Assembly: GCA_947090765.1 (NCBI GenBank)
Contig: OX352322.1
Location: 5,449,001 to 5,513,000, forward strand
DNA: 64,000 nt
Origin: Pseudomonas sp. MM223
GTDB taxonomy: Bacteria > Pseudomonadota > Gammaproteobacteria > Pseudomonadales > Pseudomonadaceae
Direction: 5' to 3'
The notes under the pieces are model-generated. The model was given only the letters and a program-made list of their open reading frames with translations, did not search any database and was not told the origin of the DNA. Positions 54,744 through 63,910 of this stretch are shown here, piece after piece. The position numbers and the translations under genes are program-made. Positions within the stretch are counted from its first letter, which is position 1; every line of letters begins with the position of its first letter.

Positions 54744-54793
54744 GCCTGTACCGGCCTCTTCGCGGGCGAGCCCGCGAAGAGGCCGGTACAGGC
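54744..54793. repeat. REP palindrome between convergent genes
   Basis: A perfect 50-bp palindrome (gcctgtaccggcctcttcgc and complement) between the convergent AraC and ThDP enzyme genes. It could serve as a two-way terminator. Confidence 0.85.
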
Positions 54794-54805
54794 AATAACC
54801 TTACT

Positions 54806-56443
54806 TCAACCCGACACTGTTTCCTGCCACTGATTCTGGTCAACCTGAATCAAGGTCGGCCCCTTGCGCTCCACCGCCTGCCCCAGCGCCGCCTGCAACT
54901 GCGCCACATCCGCCACATGCTCCGCCGCAGCCCCTAGCGCCCGCGCCACGCCGATGAAGTCAGGGGTATGGATGTCTACCCCGACCGGTTCGATCGCCCG
55001 GTTGACCATGTACTTCTTGATTTCCTCGTACCCCTGGTTATTCCACAGCAGTACGATCAGCGGCACCTGCGCCTCCACCGCGCTGGCCAGCTCTGGCAGG
55101 GTGAACTGCAAACCGCCGTCCCCAATCAGGCACACTGCCGGCGCACGTTCGTCGGCCTGCTCGGCACTGCCCAACCAAGCCCCCATGGCCGCAGGCAGGG
55201 CGTAACCCAAGGTGCCATAGCCGGTCGACGCGTTGAACCAACGGCGCGGCTGGTCCATGTCCAGGGTCAGGTTGCCGGTGTACACCGGCTGGGTCGAATC
55301 GCCCACCAGCACGGCATTGGGCAGTCGCTCGAGGATCGCGTTCAACAAACGCGTCTGGCTGAGGGTTGGCTGGTCCCAACCTGCCGCCAGTGCCTGGCGC
55401 AGGCTGGACACGCGAGCCACACCCCAGGTGCTTTCGCACACAGGTTGCGGCTGGGCTTGCAAGGCACCCAACAAGGCTTCGACGGCCAACTCGGCATCGG
55501 CTACCAGCGCCAGCTCCGGCAGGTAGTTACGCATGGTCTGGTCCGGGTCGATGTCGATGCGCAGCAGGCTGCCCGGGATCTCGAAACCACCCTTGAAGGT
55601 CACGTCATAATCGGTTTCGGCCAATTCTGTACCGATTGCCAACACCACATCGGCCTCAGCCACCAACGCCCGTGTAGCCGGCAGCGACTGGGTCGAACCG
55701 ATTTGCAGCGGGTGGCTGGCCGGCAGCAAACCCTTGGCATTGATGGTCAGCGCCACCGGGGCCTGAAGGTGTTCGGCCAGGCGCGCCAGCGCAGCACCCG
55801 CAGCCAACGCACCACCGCCCGCCAGGATCAACGGCCGCTTGGCGCCTGCCAGTCGCTCGGCCATCTGTACCACGGCCTGCGGCGCTGCCCCTGCCCGGCT
55901 GCCACGCACCGGGCGGCCCGGCAGCAGGAAGTCGGCCGGTTCAACCAGCACGTCCAGCGGGATTTCGATGTGCACCGGGCGCGGCCGGGCGCTTTCGAAC
56001 ACGGCAAATGCCCGCGCCAGTACCTGCGGCAGGTCGGCAGCACTCATCAAGGTGTGGGAAAACGCGGCCACACCCGACACCAGCGCCGCCTGGTTGGGCA
56101 ACTCGTGCAGCTTGCCGCGGCCACCGCCCAGCTGGTCACGGGACTGCACGCTGGAAATCACCAGCATCGGGATCGAGTCGGCATAGGCCTGGCCCATGGC
56201 CGTGGTGATGTTGGTCATGCCCGGGCCGGTAATGATGAAGCACACCCCGGGTTTGCCACGGGTGCGCGCATAGCCGTCAGCCATGAACCCGGCCCCCTGC
56301 TCGTGGCGCGGGGTGATGTGGCGAATGGACGAGCCCGCCAGGCCACGGTAGAGCTCCACGGTATGTACACCGGGAATGCCGAAGACATGGTCAACGCCAT
56401 AGCCTTCAAGGAGATTGACCAGTACTTCGCCGCAGGTTGCCAT
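54806..56443 (-). CDS. ThDP-dependent decarboxylase/acetolactate synthase-like enzyme
   Basis: 545 residues with the three ThDP domains: pyrimidine-binding (VDHVFGIPGVHTVELYRGL, with catalytic Glu in RHEQGAGFMADGYAR), central (about 190-325) and pyrophosphate-binding with GDGGLQFTLPELASAVE and the metal-ligand NNQGYEEIK. It resembles both acetolactate synthase and 2-ketoarginine (5-guanidino-2-oxopentanoate) decarboxylase AruI; no small regulatory subunit is adjacent, which favours a catabolic enzyme. The divergent LysR gene is the likely regulator. Confidence 0.85.
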   Translation of the reverse strand: MATCGEVLVNLLEGYGVDHVFGIPGVHTVELYRGLAGSSIRHITPRHEQGAGFMADGYARTRGKPGVCFIITGPGMTNITTAMGQAYADSIPMLVISSVQSRDQLGGGRGKLHELPNQAALVSGVAAFSHTLMSAADLPQVLARAFAVFESARPRPVHIEIPLDVLVEPADFLLPGRPVRGSRAGAAPQAVVQMAERLAGAKRPLILAGGGALAAGAALARLAEHLQAPVALTINAKGLLPASHPLQIGSTQSLPATRALVAEADVVLAIGTELAETDYDVTFKGGFEIPGSLLRIDIDPDQTMRNYLPELALVADAELAVEALLGALQAQPQPVCESTWGVARVSSLRQALAAGWDQPTLSQTRLLNAILERLPNAVLVGDSTQPVYTGNLTLDMDQPRRWFNASTGYGTLGYALPAAMGAWLGSAEQADERAPAVCLIGDGGLQFTLPELASAVEAQVPLIVLLWNNQGYEEIKKYMVNRAIEPVGVDIHTPDFIGVARALGAAAEHVADVAQLQAALGQAVERKGPTLIQVDQNQWQETVSG

Positions 56444-56557
56444 CGGGTTTCACCATGAATCTTGTTGAATTGTGCCCTTATTGGACCCAAGCCACGGCTA
56501 TCGCCACAATGCAAAAAAACACATACTAGCCATGTCCTGTCATCATGGCTCAGCGCG

Positions 56558-57433
56558 ATGAAACGCCTCCCGCCCCTGCCCGCCCTGCATACCTTCTTGG
56601 TCACAGCCCAGCACTGCAACTTCACCCGTGCAGGGCAACAGCTGCACATCACCCAAGGCGCCGTCAGCCGACAGATTGCCGCCCTTGAAGAGCATCTGGG
56701 TTATGCCCTGTTCCAGCGCCAGGCCCGCGGCCTGAGCCTGACCCGAGAAGGCCAGGACTGGCTGCCACGGGTGCAGCAGGTGTTCGCGCTGATCGAGCAA
56801 GGCGTGCGAGAAGTGGGTGGGCGCAGCACGACCTTGCAGCTCAAGGCCCCCACCTGCGTGATGCGCTGGCTGTTACCGCGCCTGATGGAATGGCAGGCAC
56901 TGCGCCCGGATGTGCCGGTGGAATTGACCACCACGGTGCAGCATGGGGTGGATTTTCGTCGCGAGGGCTTTGATGCGGCGGTGGTCTATGGCGATGCGCC
57001 CAACCACGGGCTGCATGTACGCAAACTGTTCGATGAACAACTTACGCCAGTGTGCGCACCTTCGCTGCGTGAGGGACCGATACCCTTGCAGCAGGTGGAA
57101 GACCTGGCGCGGCATATGCTGCTGCACCCCTCGCGGGATGAACATGATTGGCGGTTGTGGTTGCAGGCCGCTGGGGCGACGCTGGCGACTCATGGGCCGA
57201 AACAGCATTTCGAGACGCTGGACATGGCGATGGCCATGGCCTCGCAGGGCACGGGCGTAGCCATTGGTGACTGGTCGCTGATTGGTGATGACTTGCGCGG
57301 CGGGCGGCTGTGCATGCCGTTTGCGCTCAAGGTGGTGACAGGGAAAGGGTATTACCTGGTGAGCCAGGCCAAGAGCTTGGCGCCGGGGCTGGTGGAATTA
57401 CTGGACTGGCTGGAGGGTCAAGCCAGCCAGTGA
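56558..57433 (+). CDS. LysR-family regulator (GcvA-like)
   Basis: 291 residues: N-terminal helix-turn-helix with NFTRAGQQLHITQGAVSRQI and a periplasmic-binding-type effector domain (about 90-290). The opening RLPPLPALHTFLVTAQHCNF is typical of the GcvA/AmpR subgroup. ATG at 56558 is chosen; an ATG at 56532 would add residues that do not fit the family. Divergent from the ThDP enzyme across about 115 bases. Confidence 0.88.
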   Translation: MKRLPPLPALHTFLVTAQHCNFTRAGQQLHITQGAVSRQIAALEEHLGYALFQRQARGLSLTREGQDWLPRVQQVFALIEQGVREVGGRSTTLQLKAPTCVMRWLLPRLMEWQALRPDVPVELTTTVQHGVDFRREGFDAAVVYGDAPNHGLHVRKLFDEQLTPVCAPSLREGPIPLQQVEDLARHMLLHPSRDEHDWRLWLQAAGATLATHGPKQHFETLDMAMAMASQGTGVAIGDWSLIGDDLRGGRLCMPFALKVVTGKGYYLVSQAKSLAPGLVELLDWLEGQASQ

Positions 57434-57437
57434 GGGC

Positions 57438-57559
57438 CTTGTGGGAGCGGCCTTGTGTCGCGAAAGGGCCGCAAAGCGGCCCCCAAAATTTGTGCGGCGA
57501 CGCTGAAATACTGGGGGCGCTTTGCGCCCCTTTCGCGACACAAGGCCGCTCCCACAAAG
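57438..57559. repeat. REP doublet between convergent LysR and NmrA-like genes
   Basis: Inverted arms of about 45 bp starting cttgtgggagcggccttgtg. They share the tgtgggagcggc subtype with 9367-9480 and 27556-27692. Confidence 0.88.
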
Positions 57560-57574
57560 AGCCGTGCAGGCGAC

Positions 57575-58189
57575 TCAGTAGCCGACTGTGAACCGCTGGC
57601 GCGAATGCGCGGGTTTTTCCAGTTCGTCGAGCATGGCAATCGCATAGTCGGCAAAGGTGATCCAGCTTTTGCCATCCTTACCAATCAGCAGATGATCCTT
57701 GCCCAACGTATAACGCTCGCTGCGCTCACCTTCAACAAACTCCGCCGACGGCGAGAGGAAGGTCCAGTCGAGGTTTGGCTCACGCTGCAACGCCTCCAGG
57801 AAACGCACCCCGGCAGTGGCCTCGGCCTTGTAGGCTTCCGGGAAGTCCGGGCTGTCGATCACCCGGTGCCCCGACGGCAACAACAGGCTGCCGGCACCAC
57901 CTACCACCAGCAGGCGCTTGACCCCGGCGCGCTTGACGGGCCCGATGATCGCCTGCGGCTCGATGGTCGAGAAATGCGCCGCGCTCAACACGGCGTCCAC
58001 ACCCGTTACCGCCGCTTGCAGGGCCGCACTGTCCTTGGCATCCAGCGCCTTGACGGTGACCCCTTCACGGCCTTGCAATTGCGAAGGGTCGCGGGCGATG
58101 GCCAATACACTGTGGCCACGGCGCAACGCTTCTTCCAACAACTGGCTGCCAGCGCGGCCAGTGGCACCGATGATTGCGATCTTGCTCAT
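57575..58189 (-). CDS. NAD(P)-binding protein, atypical short-chain/NmrA type
   Basis: 204 residues. Rossmann glycine motif IAIIGATGRAGSQLLEEAL at the N-terminus, as in NmrA/SDR_a5 proteins, then VDAVLSAAHFS and KRLLVVGGAGSLLLP. No YxxxK catalytic pair is seen, so it may be a sensor or quinone-type reductase. It ends the transcript that begins with the metallo-hydrolase gene, 29 bases before. Confidence 0.85.
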   Translation of the reverse strand: MSKIAIIGATGRAGSQLLEEALRRGHSVLAIARDPSQLQGREGVTVKALDAKDSAALQAAVTGVDAVLSAAHFSTIEPQAIIGPVKRAGVKRLLVVGGAGSLLLPSGHRVIDSPDFPEAYKAEATAGVRFLEALQREPNLDWTFLSPSAEFVEGERSERYTLGKDHLLIGKDGKSWITFADYAIAMLDELEKPAHSRQRFTVGY

Positions 58190-58218
58190 GGGGAATACTC
58201 TCCATCAATTGAACGGAA

Positions 58219-59094
58219 TTACCACTTCATCTCGCCCTTGGCGACCTTGGCCCCAAGCTCCAGCGAGCTTTCATCGGCCAGGCCCGGGTAACGCTTCTTC
58301 ATGGCCTTGATCAGCGCATTGGCGTCTTTCGCCTTGGCGGTTTCACTATCGAAATCACGAATGTAATTTGCCGTGAAGCGCACAGCCTGCAGTGAGCGGC
58401 TGCTGTCTCCCAGGTAATGCCCAGGGATGACCGTGCGTGGCCCCAGCGCTTCGATGTGCGCCAAGGTGCCAAGCCAGTCGGCATGGGACTTGGCCGATTG
58501 AGTATCGGCCATCCACACATGAATGTTTTCGGACACCACCACGCCACCGACCACCGCCTTGATTGACGGGATCCACACAAAGCTGCGGTCTGGCTGCGGG
58601 CCGTCCAGGCCCACCACGTCGAGGGCTTGCCCTTCCAGCGTCAGGCGCTGGCCTTCGAGCACCTGCGGCAGCACCAGCCGCGCCGGTTTGTCTGCCCCCA
58701 TCTGCGGTCCCCAGTAGGCCAGCTTGGCGTCCATGGTCTGGCGAATATGCGCAACCGTGGCGGCAGAGGCCAGCACCTTGGCGTCGGGGAAGGCTTGGGT
58801 CAGGGTGTCCAGGCCAAAGTAATAGTCCGGGTCGCCGTGGCTGATGTAGATGGTAGTCAGGTGCTTGCCACCCGCCTGCAGGCGCTGCACCAATTGCTGG
58901 GCCTGGGCCTTGCCGAACTGGGCATCGACCAGCACGGCATCGTGCTCACCACTGACAATCACCGAGCTGACCGGGAAAATGGCCGCGTGCCCGGGGTTGT
59001 ATACGTCCAGCTGCAACGGATCGGCGGCCAGCGCCGGGCCGGCCAGGGTGACGCAGGCCAGCAGCAGGCCACGCAGAGGGGTGAACAGAGACAT
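58219..59094 (-). CDS. Exported metallo-beta-lactamase-fold protein with altered metal motif
   Basis: 291 residues: signal peptide (1-23, ending GPALA) and a beta-lactamase-fold domain. The usual HxHxDH zinc motif is present only as SHGDPDYYFG: the second His is Asp and the last His is Tyr. The later ligands VVSENIHVW and IPGHY look preserved in part. It could bind a single or different metal, or be a non-classical hydrolase. Divergent from a LysR gene (103 bases) and followed by the NmrA-like gene. Confidence 0.82.
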   Translation of the reverse strand: MSLFTPLRGLLLACVTLAGPALAADPLQLDVYNPGHAAIFPVSSVIVSGEHDAVLVDAQFGKAQAQQLVQRLQAGGKHLTTIYISHGDPDYYFGLDTLTQAFPDAKVLASAATVAHIRQTMDAKLAYWGPQMGADKPARLVLPQVLEGQRLTLEGQALDVVGLDGPQPDRSFVWIPSIKAVVGGVVVSENIHVWMADTQSAKSHADWLGTLAHIEALGPRTVIPGHYLGDSSRSLQAVRFTANYIRDFDSETAKAKDANALIKAMKKRYPGLADESSLELGAKVAKGEMKW

Positions 59095-59196
59095 GGGCAA
59101 GGCCTTCAGTTGAACAATGCCCGACAGCTTAGTTGCCCGATCCGTGACAAAAAATGCCATGCTTGAACATAGTTTGTTTCTGAAACCGGGCAAATC

Positions 59197-60102
59197 ATGG
59201 ACCGTCTCAACGCCATGCGCGTTTTCGTCACCGTCGTCGATCTGGGCAGCCAGTCGGCAGCGGCAGATCACCTGCAGTTGTCTCGCCCGGTGGTGTCACG
59301 TTACCTGGCCGAGCTGGAAGACTGGGTTGGCGCGCGGCTGATGCAACGCACCACTCGCAAACTCAGCCTTACCGCCGCCGGCCAGGAAACCCTGCCCCGC
59401 TGCCGGCAACTGTTGGAACTGGCCAGCGACCTGCAGGCTGCTGTGCAGCAGCCGGATGACGCACCCAAAGGTGCCCTGCGCATCAGCGTCAGCACCTCTT
59501 TCGGCCAGGCGCAGTTGGTGGACGCGGTGGCTGCATACGTAAGGCGCTTCCCTGGGGTGAAGGTGGAGCTGCAGATGCTCGATCGCACCGTCAATCTGGT
59601 GGATGAGCGCATCGACCTGGCCATCCGCACCAGCAACGAGCTGGACCCCAACCTGATCGCCCGGCGCCTGAGCGTGTGCCGTTCAGTGGTGTGCGCGGCC
59701 CCCGCGTACCTGCGCGAGCACGGCACGCCGCAAAGGGTCGAGGACCTCAGCCGGCACAACTGCCTGACCCATGCCTACTTCGGCCACAGCCTGTGGCACT
59801 TCGAGGTAGCCGGCCAGCAGGTCGCCGTGCCGGTGGCGGGAAACATCAGTGCCAACGAAGCCATGACACTGCAAAAGGCGGCGCTGGCCGGCGCTGGCAT
59901 TGCCATGCTGCCGACCTACCAGACCGCCGACGCCCTGCGCAGGGGCGAACTGGTGCGCCTGCTACCCGAAGCCCAGCCGCGCGAACTGAACCTTAACGCC
60001 GTATACACCTCGCGCAAACACATGCCGGCGACCTTGCGCAGCATGCTGGACTTTCTGGTACAGCGGTTCAAGGACGAACCGGAGTGGGATCGGGACCTGT
60101 GA
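59197..60102 (+). CDS. LysR-family regulator
   Basis: 301 residues: helix-turn-helix opening MDRLNAMRVFVTVVDLGSQS, with LQLSRPVVSRYLAELEDWVG as recognition helix, and a LysR effector domain (about 90-295). It belongs to the CrgA/DhcR-like subgroup by its opening. It is divergent from the metallo-hydrolase and NmrA-like genes and probably controls them. Confidence 0.88.
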   Translation: MDRLNAMRVFVTVVDLGSQSAAADHLQLSRPVVSRYLAELEDWVGARLMQRTTRKLSLTAAGQETLPRCRQLLELASDLQAAVQQPDDAPKGALRISVSTSFGQAQLVDAVAAYVRRFPGVKVELQMLDRTVNLVDERIDLAIRTSNELDPNLIARRLSVCRSVVCAAPAYLREHGTPQRVEDLSRHNCLTHAYFGHSLWHFEVAGQQVAVPVAGNISANEAMTLQKAALAGAGIAMLPTYQTADALRRGELVRLLPEAQPRELNLNAVYTSRKHMPATLRSMLDFLVQRFKDEPEWDRDL

Positions 60103-60160
60103 CGCTGGAATTGGCCTAAGCTGGAGGTATCACCTATCGCTGTAACAGGAGGTGAATACC

Positions 60161-60334
60161 ATGGGCATCAAATCCAGAAGAGTCGCCCTTGTCATGGCCC
60201 TGACTGCCGTCGCAGGGCTGTATGGCTCTGCTTGCTGGCGCGCCGAGTTGCTACGCAGCCAACCCAGCGCCGCAGCCAGCTGCGAGCAGGCACATTGCGT
60301 GCCTCACACTGCAACCTTGAGCGCCGTCCGTTGA
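60161..60334 (+). CDS. Small exported or membrane-anchored protein
   Basis: 57 residues: positive N-terminus, hydrophobic segment (VALVMALTAVAGLYGSACW), then a polar tail with two cysteines (SCEQAHC). A very strong ribosome site aggaggtg precedes the ATG at 60161. No family recognised. The Cys pair could form a disulfide if the tail is in the periplasm. Confidence 0.6.
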   Translation: MGIKSRRVALVMALTAVAGLYGSACWRAELLRSQPSAAASCEQAHCVPHTATLSAVR

Positions 60335-60353
60335 GTTGACGGCGCCCTGCCGG

Positions 60354-61223
60354 TCACTCTTCGACGCTCATGTATTCCTTGGCCCAGCGGATGTAATCCT
60401 CGGGCTGGGTATAGGTGTGCGAGAGTTCGGTGGCGTTCAGGTTCTCCGACTTGTTCTGCTTGCCACGCTGCAAGCGCAAGCAATCGTAAGTGGCCTTGAT
60501 CGCGGCGAAATAAGCGCCATGGCCATCGACTGCGATACGCACGCCCAGACGCGCCAGGCGTTCATCGTCATGCAGGTTGGGGTTGCCATAGGTGACCAGC
60601 ATCAGTGGCACCGTCAGGTGCTCGGCAATCTGCTCAAGCTGCTCGAAGTCCTTCACGCCTACCATGCAGATGCCATCGGCACCGGCCTTCTGGTAGCTCT
60701 GGGTACGCACGATGATTTCTTCGGTGGTAAGCACGCCAGCGTTGGTGCGGGCAATGATCGACAAGGACGAATCGACCCGCGCCTCCAAGGCCGCACGAAT
60801 CTTGCCGACACCCTCTTCAACCGGGATCAGGTCGGTGGACTTGCGCCCGAACTGGGCGGGCAGAAGGGTGTCCTCGATGGTGAGCCCGGCCACGCCGGCG
60901 CGCTCCAGCTCGATCACCGTGCGCATCACGTTCAGCGCGTTGCCATAGCCGTGGTCGGCATCAGCCAGGACGGGCAGTTGCGCTACCCGGCCAATACGGG
61001 TGGCTTGCTCGACGAACTCGCTGAGGGTAATCAGGGCGAAGTCCGGCGCGGCCAGTACCTGCAACGAAGCGACGGAACCGCCCAGGATGCCGACCTCGAA
61101 GCCCAGGTCTGCGGCAATGCGTGCAGACATCGGGTCGAACACCGATGCCGTGTGGTAACAGGAACCTGAAGCGAGCAGTTCGCGGAAGGCAAAACGCAGA
61201 TCTTGATGGGAAGCCTTGGGCAT
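60354..61223 (-). CDS. Oxaloacetate decarboxylase (isocitrate lyase/PEP mutase superfamily)
   Basis: 289 residues. The sequence [20 protein letters not shown] and the metal-binding block [17 protein letters not shown], then [15 protein letters not shown] and [15 protein letters not shown], match the P. aeruginosa PA4872-type oxaloacetate decarboxylase as remembered. It converts oxaloacetate to pyruvate and CO2 without biotin. ATG at 61223 is chosen; a GTG two codons earlier is possible. Confidence 0.88.
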   Translation of the reverse strand: MPKASHQDLRFAFRELLASGSCYHTASVFDPMSARIAADLGFEVGILGGSVASLQVLAAPDFALITLSEFVEQATRIGRVAQLPVLADADHGYGNALNVMRTVIELERAGVAGLTIEDTLLPAQFGRKSTDLIPVEEGVGKIRAALEARVDSSLSIIARTNAGVLTTEEIIVRTQSYQKAGADGICMVGVKDFEQLEQIAEHLTVPLMLVTYGNPNLHDDERLARLGVRIAVDGHGAYFAAIKATYDCLRLQRGKQNKSENLNATELSHTYTQPEDYIRWAKEYMSVEE

Positions 61224-61388
61224 GATCACTCCGCAAATAAGTTGAAATTTGAACGGTAACTACCGACCCCTGTAATCGGGTCTACCTGACCTGTTCCAAC
61301 CGTCGCCATCTGGGCGGTCATGCTCGACATGCAGGCAGAGGAATAAAAGGTGTGGGAGACAGCGGCATGAAAAACCTGCGGCATATTG

Positions 61389-61407
61389 TTGCACCAACCT
61401 GGTGCAA
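61389..61407. promoter_or_regulatory. NtrC-type binding site
   Basis: ttgcaccaacctggtgcaa: perfect 8-bp arms around 3 bases. It fits the NtrC consensus TGCACC-N5-GGTGCA and is almost the same as the E. coli glnA upstream site as remembered. It is about 114 bases before the predicted start of transcription from the sigma-54-like promoter at 61486. The rest of the 362-bp gap (61224-61585) shows no gene. Confidence 0.65.
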
Positions 61408-61485
61408 GCCGCGGATTTCAGCCTCTGTGGCATACCAACGATATCACGCGGCCATGCAGCACTGGATGAATGCGCCAATGCCGAT

Positions 61486-61503
61486 TCGGCATAGGGGATG
61501 CAG
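61486..61503 (+). promoter_or_regulatory. Sigma-54-like promoter before the DHA2 pump
   Basis: ttcggcataggggatgca contains GG (61488-61489) and GC (61500-61501) exactly 10 bases apart; the boxes CGGCAT and ATGCA are fair matches to TGGCAC and TTGCA. It lies about 85 bases before the GTG start. Confidence 0.55.
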
Positions 61504-61585
61504 ATAGTACATAGGAAGCTACCTAACTCAGGTTACAATCCGGCGTGCCCGTGAACAGGCCGACACAGACAAACAAGGTATTCCC

Positions 61586-63037
61586 GTGACCGCCGCCCTG
61601 CCCCCCACTACCCTGCGCAACGTGCTCACCGCCCTGATGCTGGCGATCTTCCTCGGCGCACTGGACCAGACCATCGTCGCGGTCTCACTGCCCGCGATCT
61701 CGGCACAGTTCAACGATGTTGGCCTGCTGGCGTGGGTCATCTCCGGTTACATGGTGGCAATGACCGTGGCCGTGCCGATTTACGGCAAGCTGGGTGATCT
61801 GTACGGGCGGCGGCGGATGATCCTGACCGGCATCAGCCTGTTCACCCTGGCCTCGATCGTCTGCGCCCTGGCCCAGGACATGCAACAACTGGTGCTTGCC
61901 CGCGTACTTCAGGGCATTGGCGCGGGCGGCATGGTCTCGGTCAGCCAGGCAATTATTGGCGACTTCGTGCCCCCGCGTGAACGCGGCCGCTACCAGGGCT
62001 ATTTCAGCAGTATGTATGCAGTGGCGAGTGTCGCCGGGCCAGTGCTGGGGGGGTGGTTGACCGAGTACCTGTCCTGGCGCTGGGTGTTCTGGATCAACCT
62101 GCCGCTGGGGCTGGTTGCCTTGTGGGCGATCCACCGGGCCCTCGGCGGCATGCCGGTGCAGCGCCGCGAGGCGCAGGTGGACTACCTCGGTGCCGTGCTG
62201 CTGATCCTCGGCCTGGGAAGCCTGTTATTGGGCATCACCCTGGTCGGCCAGGGCCACGCCTGGGTCGACCCGGCCGTACTGACCCTGTTCGCCTGTGCCG
62301 TGCTGGGCCTGGCGTTGTTCATCGTTCATGAACGCCGCTGCCCAGAGCCGCTGCTGCCCTTGGGCCTGTTCGGCAACCGAGTGGCGGTGCTGTGCTGGGG
62401 TGTAATCTTTTTCGCAAGCTTCCAGTCGATTTCCCTGACCATGCTCATGCCATTGCGCTATCAGGGCATCACCGGCGCAGGGGCCGACAGCGCCGCCCTG
62501 CACCTTCTGCCACTGGCAATGGGGCTGCCCCTGGGTGCTTTTACCGGCGGGCGCATGACCAGCCGGACCGGGCGCTACAAACCGCAGATCCTGGCCGGTG
62601 CACTGCTGATGCCAGTGGCGATTTTCGCCATGGCGTTGACCCCGCCTCAATCTGGTTGGCTCAGTGCATTGTTCATGCTGCTGACCGGCATTGCCTGCGG
62701 GTTGCAGTTCCCGACATCGCTGGTAGGCACGCAAAGCGCGGTGGACAGCAAGGATATTGGTGTGGCCACGAGCACCACCAACCTGTTCCGTTCGCTGGGC
62801 GGGGCCATGGGCGTGGCCTGCATGTCCAGCCTGTTGTTGGCACTGCTGCACCAGGGTGGGTTCGAAATGTTGGGCAACCCTTTACTGGGGAGCCTAAAGG
62901 CCGGTGAAGTGGACCTGGTCACGCAAGGGCGCCTGCTTGAGACGTTCCGGCATTTGCTGATGGGGAGTGCACTGATTGCGGTGCTCGGGCTTGTAGCGGC
63001 AGTGGCGCTGCCCGACCGGCAACTGCGCGGGCGCTGA
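61586..63037 (+). CDS. DHA2-family MFS multidrug transporter
   Basis: 483 residues, 14 membrane segments. DHA2 motifs: LFLGALDQTIVAVSLP (as IFLGALDQTIVAVSLPAI, motif D), GKLGDLYGRRRMIL (motif A) and the GPVLGGWL turn (motif C). It exports drugs or dyes by proton exchange. The start is GTG at 61586 with aaggta before it. It converges on ttgR. The nitrogen-type signals upstream suggest that nitrogen limitation, not only drugs, may induce it. Confidence 0.9.
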   Translation: MTAALPPTTLRNVLTALMLAIFLGALDQTIVAVSLPAISAQFNDVGLLAWVISGYMVAMTVAVPIYGKLGDLYGRRRMILTGISLFTLASIVCALAQDMQQLVLARVLQGIGAGGMVSVSQAIIGDFVPPRERGRYQGYFSSMYAVASVAGPVLGGWLTEYLSWRWVFWINLPLGLVALWAIHRALGGMPVQRREAQVDYLGAVLLILGLGSLLLGITLVGQGHAWVDPAVLTLFACAVLGLALFIVHERRCPEPLLPLGLFGNRVAVLCWGVIFFASFQSISLTMLMPLRYQGITGAGADSAALHLLPLAMGLPLGAFTGGRMTSRTGRYKPQILAGALLMPVAIFAMALTPPQSGWLSALFMLLTGIACGLQFPTSLVGTQSAVDSKDIGVATSTTNLFRSLGGAMGVACMSSLLLALLHQGGFEMLGNPLLGSLKAGEVDLVTQGRLLETFRHLLMGSALIAVLGLVAAVALPDRQLRGR

Positions 63038-63043
63038 GCGTTC

Positions 63044-63062
63044 GGGGCCGCCCGGCGGCCCC
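63044..63062 (+). terminator. Hairpin after the DHA2 pump gene
   Basis: ggggccgcccggcggcccc: 8-bp GC stem, followed by ctttaattt. It lies 6 bases after the stop and between convergent genes; a moderate terminator. Confidence 0.6.
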
Positions 63063-63121
63063 GGCTTTAATTTCCCCTTAATACAAAGAGGAAACACTCC
63101 CTCACAATCCTTAACAAAGTG

Positions 63122-63754
63122 TCATTTGCGCAGAGCCGGGCTCAAGCGCAGCATATCCAGCCCGGTGTCGACCCATTTTTCGACATCGCCCGACAGGTCG
63201 ACACTGTCAGGCAGCAACAGCCAGCGCCCGATCAGGCCATCGACATAGGCAAACATGGCCACCGCTGCGCGCTCGACATCCAGCGCCTCAGGCAACTGGC
63301 CCCGGCGAACTGCATTGGCCAACGCCAGAGTAATGCCCTTGTGGCAATCCAGCACTGCGCCCTGGCGCTGCTGGCGAATTTCACACATGTCATCGGTGAA
63401 CTCGCACTTGTGATGCAGAATTTCATTGATACGCCGGGTTCGGGCATCGAGCACCAGCTCGTTGAACACCTGCAACAGCAGCTTGCGCATGCAGCCAAGC
63501 GGGTCGACTTCGTCCTCGCTTTCACTCGCCCGCGCCAAGTGGTCATGGGTTTCGTGCAGGCTGTCGAGCAGCGCCTGCACCAGCTCCGCCTTGTTATTGA
63601 AGTGCCAGTAGATCGCCCCCCGCGTCACACCCGCCAGTTCGGCGATGTCGGCCAGGGTGGTTCGCGCAACCCCGCGCTTGTAGAAGGCCTTTTCCGCCGC
63701 CTCGATGATCTGGGCGCGGGTTTCCTGGGCTTCTTCTTTGGTTCGACGGACCAT
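63122..63754 (-). CDS. ttgR: TetR-family repressor TtgR
   Basis: 210 residues, the exact TtgR length. N-terminal helix-turn-helix [20 protein letters not shown], effector domain with [18 protein letters not shown] and the end [15 protein letters not shown], all as in P. putida TtgR. It represses itself and the divergent ttgABC efflux pump, and releases DNA when it binds antibiotics, flavonoids or similar molecules. ttgA would start shortly after position 64000. Confidence 0.96.
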   Translation of the reverse strand: MVRRTKEEAQETRAQIIEAAEKAFYKRGVARTTLADIAELAGVTRGAIYWHFNNKAELVQALLDSLHETHDHLARASESEDEVDPLGCMRKLLLQVFNELVLDARTRRINEILHHKCEFTDDMCEIRQQRQGAVLDCHKGITLALANAVRRGQLPEALDVERAAVAMFAYVDGLIGRWLLLPDSVDLSGDVEKWVDTGLDMLRLSPALRK

Positions 63755-63880
63755 GGCAGTACAACCTCATCTGGCCCGAACGCACGGCGCGCACGGGGAA
63801 CGCTCCGGGGGCACCTCTGCAGGGTGCCTCGCGGATAAGCTAATCAAGGACTGTGGCAGTACCCAAGTACAACCCAGCGG

Positions 63881-63910
63881 TATTTACAAACAACCATGAA
63901 TGTAAGTATA
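63881..63910. promoter_or_regulatory. TtgR operator in the ttgR-ttgA gap
   Basis: tatttacaaacaaccatgaa followed by tgtaagtata: the known TtgR pseudo-palindrome with half-sites ttaca (63884-63888) and tgtaa (63901-63905). It overlaps the divergent promoters and controls both sides. Bases 63911-64000 hold no gene start. Confidence 0.85.
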
